A stretch of 64,000 nucleotides of DNA from SR-FBR-E99 sp963732365. GTDB taxonomy: Bacteria; Bacteroidota; Bacteroidia; Bacteroidales; VadinHA17. The DNA lies in the NCBI GenBank assembly GCA_963732365.1, contig CAVSZC010000007.1, positions 434,001-498,000 of the forward strand, in the 5' to 3' direction. The notes beneath the pieces are model-generated. The model searched no databases. It was not told where the DNA came from and saw nothing but the letters and a program-made list of their open reading frames with translations. This document shows positions 37,160-45,069 of the stretch, piece after piece (positions within the stretch are counted from its first letter, which is position 1; each line of letters begins with the position of its first letter). The translations under genes were made by a program, and so were the position numbers.

Positions 37160-38050
37160 ATGAAGAGAGACGCCATGGCTCCCCGTATTATAATTACCAG
37201 CATTCTGCTGATAATGTTCTGCCATGTATCTGCACAACCAGTCTCCGACACAATTGTTTCAGACACTGTTTCAGCCTCAGGTCAAAATGAGAGTATTCAC
37301 TCACTCTACGGCGGAGCCGGAATGGGCAGCAATATGATCTATCTCGGTTATACGCTGAGCCAGGACAGGCCATTCGGATACGGATATATTTCTTACGGAC
37401 TCAAAGACAAACTCTATTTCTCGGCAACAGGCTACACACTGAGCGATCTGTCTCCGTTTATTGCCTATTACAGCCTCGACATGAGTTTTGCCCACACCTT
37501 CAATTCCTGGTTTGACATAAGCCTCAGCCTCTCGAGATATAATGTACAGGAATCTCTTAAGGATACCCTGTTCAATAGTTTCTCCTATGCCGATGCGACC
37601 CTCGGGTTTGACTGGAAGATACTTTATACAAAATTTTCCGTCGGAGGAGTGCTGGCTGAAGAGAACGGACTATATCTGCAGTTCAGGAATTCGAGGTATT
37701 TCGAAACCCCCTCCTTTGCAAAAGATAAAGCATATTTTTACTTTGATCCGTATGTCAACCTTCTGCTCGGGACGATGTACAGGGTTGATACTTCTGAAAC
37801 CACAACAGGAGGAGGCTGGAAGCCGGGCAATCGTCCCTGGGGAAACGGAGGCACAACCACCACCTCAACAGTTTATTCCGATAAGTTCGGGTTCATGGAG
37901 CTTGACTTCGGTCTGCCCATCGCTTTCACATATGACTTCTTCACCATTGAGGCCGAGCCGGGATACATCCTTCCGCTCTATGACGATAACGGAGCTCAGG
38001 AGATGAAAGGATTCATCTTTCTGATAAGTGCCTTCTTCAGATTTTTTTAA
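37160..38050 (+). CDS. Predicted outer-membrane beta-barrel protein
   Basis: 296 residues. The signal sequence IIITSILLIMFCHVSAQ begins at MKRDAMAPR (or the second Met). The body alternates aromatic and small residues in short strands (YGYISYGLKDKLYFSATGYT, LDMSFAHTFNSWFDISLSLS) and ends IFLISAFFRFF, as in outer-membrane barrels. No family name can be given. It starts 22 nt after the Gln-rich gene and ends 10 nt before the response regulator, so it belongs to the same transcript and may be a sensed or controlled surface component. Confidence 0.7.
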   Translation: MKRDAMAPRIIITSILLIMFCHVSAQPVSDTIVSDTVSASGQNESIHSLYGGAGMGSNMIYLGYTLSQDRPFGYGYISYGLKDKLYFSATGYTLSDLSPFIAYYSLDMSFAHTFNSWFDISLSLSRYNVQESLKDTLFNSFSYADATLGFDWKILYTKFSVGGVLAEENGLYLQFRNSRYFETPSFAKDKAYFYFDPYVNLLLGTMYRVDTSETTTGGGWKPGNRPWGNGGTTTTSTVYSDKFGFMELDFGLPIAFTYDFFTIEAEPGYILPLYDDNGAQEMKGFIFLISAFFRFF

Positions 38051-38059
38051 CTTTGAGCT

Positions 38060-38740
38060 ATGAACGTTCTCATCGTTGAAGACGAGAAGAGTCTCGCCCG
38101 CGAGATAGAAGCATATCTCAGGAAAGAGAACTTCCTGTGCGATACGGCTTTTACCGGAACGGAGGCATCGGAAAAGATTGCAGTCAACCTGTATGACTTT
38201 GTCCTTCTTGATCTGGGTCTTCCCGATTATGACGGCCTTGATCTTATCAGGGAGGCAAGAAAGAATAACATTGATGTTTCATTCATCATCATAACTGCAC
38301 GAGGTGCAGTTGAAGACAGGGTCAGGGGGCTTGACCTCGGTGCCGATGACTACCTCCCAAAACCTTTTGCCCTGGTTGAGCTTCATTCACGTCTCATGGC
38401 GGTGGCGAGAAGAAAATTCAAGATCACAGACGCCGACATCAGCCTCGGTGAGTTTATTATGGGCGTTCAGGCAAGAAAAATACTGCATCAGGGGAAAGAG
38501 GTGGAGCTTACAAAAAAGGAATATGACCTCCTCCACTACCTGGTCATAAATCACGGCAAGGTGCTTGCACGCCATCAGCTTTATGAGCATATATGGGGAA
38601 ATACGCTTGATGATCAGTACGACAGTAACTTCATTGACGTTCATATTAAGAATATCCGCAAGAAGATGAATATGCATGGACCGACGCCATGGCTCGAGAC
38701 TGTCAGGGGTGTGGGCTACAGGATCAGTACGGAACAGTAA
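38060..38740 (+). CDS. OmpR-family response regulator
   Basis: 226 residues. Receiver domain 1-115 with acidic pair E7/D8, phospho-acceptor D51 (VLLDLGLPD), T79 and K101 (YLPKPF). A winged-helix DNA-binding domain runs from 125 to 225 (LTKKEYDLLHYLVINHGKVL, then ETVRGVGYRIS). All key residues are present. The partner kinase gene starts 18 nt later. A phosphorylated dimer would bind promoter repeats. The targets are unknown, but adjacent surface genes are candidates. Confidence 0.95.
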   Translation: MNVLIVEDEKSLAREIEAYLRKENFLCDTAFTGTEASEKIAVNLYDFVLLDLGLPDYDGLDLIREARKNNIDVSFIIITARGAVEDRVRGLDLGADDYLPKPFALVELHSRLMAVARRKFKITDADISLGEFIMGVQARKILHQGKEVELTKKEYDLLHYLVINHGKVLARHQLYEHIWGNTLDDQYDSNFIDVHIKNIRKKMNMHGPTPWLETVRGVGYRISTEQ

Positions 38741-38758
38741 TATTGATCCTTCGAAGCC

Positions 38759-40070
38759 ATGAAACTACAGACAAAACTTGCCCTCTTCAACCTCATCTCA
38801 AAGCTGGTTTTCTCTGCACTTTTCATCGGCTTCCTCCCACTCATAATTGAGCGTATCAATACCCTCCAGACAGACAGGGAGCTTATTGACAAGAGGGAGG
38901 AGGTGATATCACTCATTTCGGAGATCGGCCTTGAACCATTAATAACCTCAGAGGCTGAAACCGGATTCGGAAGTTACAATATCCTTAAGGAGGAATTCAT
39001 CAGTCTTGAAAGGATCGACCTGGAAGAGGACTGGAACTTCATTGAGGTGGCAACAAGGATCGTGGACGAAGAGACCATTGATTATCGTGTTCTCAATTAT
39101 TCGATAAAAATAGACGGACAGACATACCTTCTTGAGATTGGCAAGAGTCTCTCGAGCATAAGGTATGCTGCGAAGAACATCCGGACAGTGATTCTTCTCT
39201 TTCTTGGTTTCTTCATCGCCATTACACTCGTAACGGACCTCACATACACTGCCCGTATATTACGGCCCCTCAGGATTATTACCCGGAGGCTCGGGACAAC
39301 TTCATCACCGTCTCTTACTGACTTCCAGCCCGGTAGTCACCACCACGAAGGATTTCCGGCAGCTTGACCAGACGCTGCGCGAGCTGATGATGAGGATTGA
39401 AGAGCTTTTTCGTAAAGAGAAAGAGATAACGGTAAATATTTCGCATGAGCTGATGACGCCTGTCTCGGTGCTGCGCAGCAAGCTCGAGAACATGCTCATG
39501 AAAAAGGATCTTGACCCGGAGATAGAAATAGGTATTGACGAGTCGCTTCGTACACTGCACCGTCTCAAGTCACTTATCAACTCCCTGCTGATGATCGCCC
39601 GTCTCGAGAGCAGGCAATACCTCAGGGAAGACGAAGTCAGTCTTGAGGAACTGATAACCGAGATTAAAGGCGAACTGTCACCCATCGCAGCAGATGCGGG
39701 GGTAAGGATAACGACAGACTGTCCCGGCACCTTTATCTTCCGAAAAGCTAACAGGTCGCTCCTGTTCTCGATGTTCTACAACGTGGTCAATAATGCCATA
39801 AAAAATACTCCCCCGGAAGGAAGTATTCATGTCCGGGGAGAAAGTACAGGCGAAAAGTACATTGTCACGATAACCGATACCGGCCGGGGAATGACAGAGA
39901 AACAGCTTGAAATAATCTTTTCGCGGTTCAGAACAAAACTTGATCCTGACAGTGACAGCACCGGTATCGGCCTGGCAATTACAAAATCAATTGCCGATTT
40001 TCACGGTATCGGATTAAATGTCAAATCACAGCCTGATAACGGAACAGAGTTCAGTTTCATCTTCCCGTGA
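38759..40070 (+). CDS. Sensor histidine kinase, interrupted by a frameshift
   Basis: Two frames give about 436 residues. Part one has two membrane helices (about 5-30 and 140-162) around a 110-residue periplasmic sensor domain with no recognised fold, then RILRPLRIITRRL (HAMP-like). Part two has the HisKA H-box VNISHELMTPVSVL, N-box NVVNNAIKNTP, and G-boxes DTGRGM and GIGLAITKS. The frame breaks at an extra C in GACTTCCAGCCCG near 39325; removal restores LTDFSPVVTTTKDF. Either a dead sensor or a sequence error. It would phosphorylate the response regulator before it. Confidence 0.87.
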
Positions 40071-40086
40071 GCCGGGGTAAATCAGA

Positions 40087-42867
40087 TCAGAAATCTCCGG
40101 TGGCATTGCCAAATATCCTGAAATTGTATGTCAGCATTACGACCGGCTGTCCAAAAATCGTCATCTTGTAGCCATTTACCACACCGTCTTCATTCCTGAA
40201 GTATATTGAATAGGGATTCTCCCTCCCAAGAACGTTGTATACAGTCAGCGTAAATGAAGAGTGGTTCAGTTTGCTGGCCTTGAGATTTCCGTTGACGGTA
40301 ACAGCCATGTCAAGCCTGATATAGTCAGGCATCCTGTAGCTGTTCCTCGATGAATAATATAAATAATTGGTATTATTGAAGTTGTAGAAAGCCACCGGAT
40401 AGGTTATCGGCCTGCCGGTGTTGTAGATGAAACTTGTTGTCACATTCAGGCGTCTTGACAGTTTCGCGTTGGCAACCATCTTGAGATCATGAGGCTTATC
40501 ATAATCGGCTGGCCAGTATTCGCCGTTATTGACCTCTTCGGTCTCAAAGTCTGTGGCAGATCTCAGCAAGGCACGCGAGTATGTATAACTTATCCATCCT
40601 GTGAGCGAACCCTTCTGCTTCTTCACCATCAGTTCAACACCGTAGGCCTTACCGGATGCATTGACAATGTCGGTTTCAAGATGTTCATTCATCAGCAGGG
40701 AGGCTCCTCCCTTATAATCAAGAATATTTGAGAGTCTCTTATAATAGGTCTCAACGGAGCTCTCGTATCCTTTTCTTCCGAAGTTGTAATATAATCCCAT
40801 GGACAGCTGGTCAGACATTTCCGGTTTGATGTAGCTGTCGCTTATTGTCCATATATCAGTTGGCGAAATGGATGTTGTGTTTGATATCATATGAATATAC
40901 TGATAGACTCTCTGCACTCCCAGCTTAAGAGAGATGTCAGGAGCCAGGATCAGGCGCGATGAGACCCTGAATTCCAGTCCCGGATAAAAGTTGACAACCT
41001 CTCCGCCCCTGTGCAATACGGTGTCTGCCATGCTCTCCTCTGACCTGGTCGTGTTGTCATAATACAGATATTCAGTCTGAGGACCGAATGATGTATAGAA
41101 AGTCGCCCTCAGGCCTCCCGAAACTGATAAGAGCGGGGTAATCTCAAAATCATCACTCAGGTATACTGATGGCTCCAGCGCCTGTTCATTCTCAAGCTCC
41201 TCCGGGGTAACAGTTGAATAATCACCAAACGGACTTCTCACACCCGGCAGCAATGAATAGAATGTTGCATCAAGACCGAACTGTAAGTTATGCCCCTCCC
41301 CCGGCTGATACTGGAAGTCAGCCCTGATTACCTTTTGATCTAGTTTGTAATTGAGTGAATTGTATCCGGTAGAATCCTGGTAGGTATCAACCTTGTATTT
41401 ATAGTTACTCACGATCGCGAAAAAACTGGCTGACAGTTTTGAACTGAATGAATGATTCCATCTGAGAGTTGAGGAGAGATTACCGTAGTCAAATGCACTC
41501 TCTCCGTAGTAGCTGAACCTGTCATTGCTCGCGTATCCTGACAGAGAAACCGAGTTTTTGTCATTCAGATCATATCTGACAGATCCCTGCAGGTCATAGA
41601 ATCCCGCTTCGCTGTTGCTGATCCTGTAATCGTCAAACAACCCCAGGAGCCAGTCGGAATAGGTTGCCCTTGTACCAATTATAAATGACCCCTTTTTCCC
41701 AAAAAGGGGACCTTCGACAAGCAGCCTGCCCGTAACAGGGCTGATACCGCCGCTTACCCTGACCTTATCGCGCGACCCTTCGGCGGGAGATATCACCATG
41801 ACCGATGATAACCGTCCACCGTATTTTGCGGGCATGCCGCTTTTGAATATCGTGACATCAGAGACCAGGTCAGAATTAAAGGCGGAGAAAAATCCGAAAA
41901 AATGGAACGTATTTATGATAGGTGCATTATTAAGAAAGACGAGGTTCTGGTCGGTACTGCCTCCCCTTACGTTGAACCCTCCGGAGGCCTCCCCCACTGA
42001 CTGTATTCCGGGTAAAAGCATCGAGCTTTTGATCACATCCACTTCACCAAGGCCCATCGGTATCTGCTTGAGCATCTTGACATTTATTTTTTCAATACCG
42101 GTTCTGACATCCCGTACGGAATTGTCACGGTCAGCAGTGATGAACACCGCTTCCATCAGGTTCTCCTCATCAGCCATTTCAACATCAAGTCTGCCGTCAG
42201 AATAGATTACTACGTTGCGCCTGGTGGTTTTAAGTCCAAGCATCCGGTATTCGATCTGATACTGTCCTTTCGGCAATGTGATGGAGTAAATACCCTCGTC
42301 GTTTGTCATGGTTCCCGCCCTGAGCTTTCCGATATAAACTATAGCCCCGCTTACACTCTCACCCTCACCGGGGTTGGTTACGGTGCCTGACAGGGTTGCC
42401 GTACCGCTTTTCCCTCCCTCAGACAATCTTCCGATCCTGAATATTCTGTATTCATCACTGATCTTTCCTGTATCCTGTCCGGCAGTTGCCGACAGATACC
42501 TTGAGGTATCAATTCTTGCGGCATTCCGCTCCAGGTAATCCATATATTCAGTGCTGAAGCTTGTCTTTATCGAATAATCCTTTGACAGTATGATCCTGTT
42601 GTCATTGGTAATGATGAATGAATAGCCATTACCTGCAAGTATTTTTTCCATGAACTCATCAATCGGGCTTGACTGTGAACTTACCGAAAGGTAAAGACTG
42701 GCAGTCCATTCTTCAGAATAATATATTTTGTAAGGAACTATTCTTTCCAGAGTGTCAACCAGATCGCTGAAGATGATCCGGTCAAAATGCAGTGTAATAG
42801 TCTTATCCTGACCGTATGTATTAACCAGTGAGCATAACAGGAAAATATTGAGAAGTATCTTCTTCAT
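40087..42867 (-). CDS. TonB-dependent receptor with N-terminal STN domain
   Basis: 926 residues. In order: signal peptide (ending TYGQ); STN domain (about 20-100, with LHFDRIIFSDLVDTLERIV); a linker; a carboxypeptidase-regulatory-like domain (about 165-245, GTVTNPGEGESVSGAIVYIG); plug (about 255-360, VRGGSTDQNLVFLNNAPI); and a long barrel ending RIFGNATGDF. The STN domain normally contacts an anti-sigma factor (FecR), but no FecR or ECF sigma gene is nearby. The gene downstream of 43659 overlaps or almost touches it (3 nt). The DUF4249 gene that usually accompanies such receptors is divergent. Confidence 0.9.
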   Translation of the reverse strand: MKKILLNIFLLCSLVNTYGQDKTITLHFDRIIFSDLVDTLERIVPYKIYYSEEWTASLYLSVSSQSSPIDEFMEKILAGNGYSFIITNDNRIILSKDYSIKTSFSTEYMDYLERNAARIDTSRYLSATAGQDTGKISDEYRIFRIGRLSEGGKSGTATLSGTVTNPGEGESVSGAIVYIGKLRAGTMTNDEGIYSITLPKGQYQIEYRMLGLKTTRRNVVIYSDGRLDVEMADEENLMEAVFITADRDNSVRDVRTGIEKINVKMLKQIPMGLGEVDVIKSSMLLPGIQSVGEASGGFNVRGGSTDQNLVFLNNAPIINTFHFFGFFSAFNSDLVSDVTIFKSGMPAKYGGRLSSVMVISPAEGSRDKVRVSGGISPVTGRLLVEGPLFGKKGSFIIGTRATYSDWLLGLFDDYRISNSEAGFYDLQGSVRYDLNDKNSVSLSGYASNDRFSYYGESAFDYGNLSSTLRWNHSFSSKLSASFFAIVSNYKYKVDTYQDSTGYNSLNYKLDQKVIRADFQYQPGEGHNLQFGLDATFYSLLPGVRSPFGDYSTVTPEELENEQALEPSVYLSDDFEITPLLSVSGGLRATFYTSFGPQTEYLYYDNTTRSEESMADTVLHRGGEVVNFYPGLEFRVSSRLILAPDISLKLGVQRVYQYIHMISNTTSISPTDIWTISDSYIKPEMSDQLSMGLYYNFGRKGYESSVETYYKRLSNILDYKGGASLLMNEHLETDIVNASGKAYGVELMVKKQKGSLTGWISYTYSRALLRSATDFETEEVNNGEYWPADYDKPHDLKMVANAKLSRRLNVTTSFIYNTGRPITYPVAFYNFNNTNYLYYSSRNSYRMPDYIRLDMAVTVNGNLKASKLNHSSFTLTVYNVLGRENPYSIYFRNEDGVVNGYKMTIFGQPVVMLTYNFRIFGNATGDF

Positions 42868-42870
42868 CTT

Positions 42871-43659
42871 TCAGTCACCGCTCTGCTTCAGCTCTTCGTA
42901 ATACCTCAGAACGTCTGCTATTTGTCTTTTGTCTGGTTTAAGGATTCTTATTTTGTTATGGCGGATAAGCTGTCTCACCTCGGCAGATTTGTCGCCAAAA
43001 AGCCTGATAAACTGTTCTTTTGAGGTTATCTCTGAGTACCCGTCACTGACCTTGACATAACCGACGGGAGAATAGGTGTATTCATCAATCCCCTGAATAA
43101 TTGCTTTTGTTGAATTATGCCTGATAAGATATTTGCATTCGTTGTCATAGACCACTTCGTAAAAGCCATCCTGCAGGTCAAATGTGGAATCCTGTTCTTG
43201 TCTGAAGTATCGGAATCTTAAGGTTTCATCACTGAATCGGAGATCGAACCGGTCAATGTAATAACTGTTCAGGGCTACCATCCAGATCCTGTTGTCGAAG
43301 ATCAGGGTGTCATCAGTATAGATGACCTGGTCTGTAAAAGTATCATATTGCAGAACGATGTTATCATAACTTCTGCCCATGAAGACAATCGAACCGGAAC
43401 GGCCGGTCTCGTAACGCAATAAGGGATTCTCTTTAGAATTGAACCAGTACCTGAAATATTCCCTGCCGTGGATCAGCTCTCTCGGATAAGTGGTGTTTTC
43501 AAGATAAAGATTGCTTACACAATCAATCTGGGCTTTTTCCAAGTCAGCGAAAAGTTGAGAAGCGTCGGCTTTAACGAGAGGAAACTGCTGCTGGGCAGGT
43601 ACTGTAACTGAGGCCAACAGCAAAACTACGAAAGCAATATATCGGCCTATCCCGCACAT
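42871..43659 (-). CDS. Exported protein of unknown function beside an STN receptor
   Basis: About 262 residues from the ATG at 43659 (MCGIGRYIAFVVLLLASVTV, cleavage after VPAQ). The open frame runs 25 codons further up but only this start gives a clean signal peptide. The body has many short beta-strands with Tyr/Phe/Asp (FRYWFNSKENPLLRYETGR, IWMVALNSYYIDRFDLRFSD). The C-terminus is helical (DVLRYYEELKQSGD). No family is recognised. The stop is 3 nt from the receptor ATG, so the two are co-expressed and probably work together in the envelope. Confidence 0.7.
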   Translation of the reverse strand: MCGIGRYIAFVVLLLASVTVPAQQQFPLVKADASQLFADLEKAQIDCVSNLYLENTTYPRELIHGREYFRYWFNSKENPLLRYETGRSGSIVFMGRSYDNIVLQYDTFTDQVIYTDDTLIFDNRIWMVALNSYYIDRFDLRFSDETLRFRYFRQEQDSTFDLQDGFYEVVYDNECKYLIRHNSTKAIIQGIDEYTYSPVGYVKVSDGYSEITSKEQFIRLFGDKSAEVRQLIRHNKIRILKPDKRQIADVLRYYEELKQSGD

Positions 43660-43795
43660 AAACCTTTTATTTTCAATGTAAAGATCATATATTATCTTTA
43701 TCATTTTATTGAACCTGCCATTTTTAGCAGGCAACGTAATTCACGACTGCTATGTTTATGTTGAACAAATCAACCCGGTTTTTGTTATTTATTAA

Positions 43796-43803
43796 CAAAT
43801 TTA
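43796..43803 (-). promoter_or_regulatory. Candidate promoter for the STN-receptor operon
   Basis: On the minus strand TTTG, then 21 nt, then TAAATTTG (43796-43803): a fair -33/-7 pair. It lies about 137 nt before the ATG at 43659. Confidence 0.4.
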
Positions 43804-43836
43804 ATTTATAATCTTTATTTTATCCAAAAGAGAGGC

Positions 43837-45054
43837 ATGAAAGGGAAATATTATAAATCTCTTTGGATCTTATTCTTTACCGGTGCACTGCTTACCTGTG
43901 TTGAACCATACAATCCGGACCTTAAAGACTACAAGTCGCTGATGGTTGTTGAGGCCCTTATGACTGATGAGGAGGCATCATACAAGGTAAGACTGTCGCG
44001 AACCATTGAATCGATCAATGACCCTCCTGAAAAGATTACCGGAGCAACGGTAACAATAGAGGATAATTCAGGGAACACTGCTCTGTTTATGGAGACCTCT
44101 GACGGACTGTACAAATCAGACAGTACTGCATTCAGGGGAGTACCGGGAAGATCATACACGCTGCATGTCACCACCGCCGACGGCACCGAATATGAATCTG
44201 AACCATGTACCATGGAACCGGTCTCCGAAATAGACTCCCTCTATTTCGGCAAGGACAGGGTGACGCTTGACAACGGCGAGGTTCAGGAGGGGGTCAGAGT
44301 CTATATCGATTCGAAGGAACCGGCCGGAAAACAGTATTTCAGGTGGTCATACAAGGAATGGTGGGAGTTCAGCATTCCTATTCCTAAAGACTATGAGTAC
44401 GTGAATCAGAATAACATATATAAGATACCACTGGCCAATATCACATGCTGGAACAACAATGTGTCAGAGGAGATAATTATTCTGTCTGCCGGCGCCAGTG
44501 CAGGAGGCTCCCTTGTCAAAAAACCGGTTCTCTTTATCCCTTCCGACAAATCAGACAGGCTGCTAGTGCAATATTGCGTCGAAGTAACTCAGTATTCAGT
44601 GTCAGCGAGAGAATATGAATTCTGGGATCATATGATACAAATCAATGATGCTGGCGGAGACATCTTTGACAAACAGCCATTCCCGATAGTCAGCAATATC
44701 AGTAATCTAAGCAGACCGAAGGAGAAGGTTCTGGGCTATTTTCAGGTCTCTTCCGTCAGAAAGGCCAGAGAATACCTGACGCGGAGTGAAGTTGATTTGC
44801 TAGATGTACCACTCTATTCCTATGATTGTGACCTGCTTGTTTTAAGTCCCGGTGACCCTGAAACCCTGTTAATTCCGGAACCAATTACGTTTGATAAGAT
44901 ATACGAGTATTTTACAAACCTGAACTATACTTTCGTTCAGCCCTCGTATAATGAGCGCGGCCAGCTTATCAAGCTGATATTTGTAAGGAACGTGTGTGCC
45001 GACTGCACGCTCACAGGCAGTCCCGACAAACCTGATTTCTGGATCGACCTATAG
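43837..45054 (+). CDS. DUF4249 domain lipoprotein
   Basis: 405 residues. Signal MKGKYYKSLWILFFTGALLT with a Cys directly after (LLTC-V), a likely lipobox. DUF4249 landmarks include LMVVEALMTDEEASYKVRLS, TGATVTIEDNSGNTALF, RSYTLHVTTADGTEYESEP and the C-terminal CADCTLTGSPDKPDFWID. These proteins are usually encoded next to carboxypeptidase-like TonB receptors and are thought to be surface lipoproteins of the same system; mechanism is unknown. The MG2-like gene follows after 15 nt. Confidence 0.9.
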   Translation: MKGKYYKSLWILFFTGALLTCVEPYNPDLKDYKSLMVVEALMTDEEASYKVRLSRTIESINDPPEKITGATVTIEDNSGNTALFMETSDGLYKSDSTAFRGVPGRSYTLHVTTADGTEYESEPCTMEPVSEIDSLYFGKDRVTLDNGEVQEGVRVYIDSKEPAGKQYFRWSYKEWWEFSIPIPKDYEYVNQNNIYKIPLANITCWNNNVSEEIIILSAGASAGGSLVKKPVLFIPSDKSDRLLVQYCVEVTQYSVSAREYEFWDHMIQINDAGGDIFDKQPFPIVSNISNLSRPKEKVLGYFQVSSVRKAREYLTRSEVDLLDVPLYSYDCDLLVLSPGDPETLLIPEPITFDKIYEYFTNLNYTFVQPSYNERGQLIKLIFVRNVCADCTLTGSPDKPDFWIDL

Positions 45055-45069
45055 GTTCAGCCACTGCAG

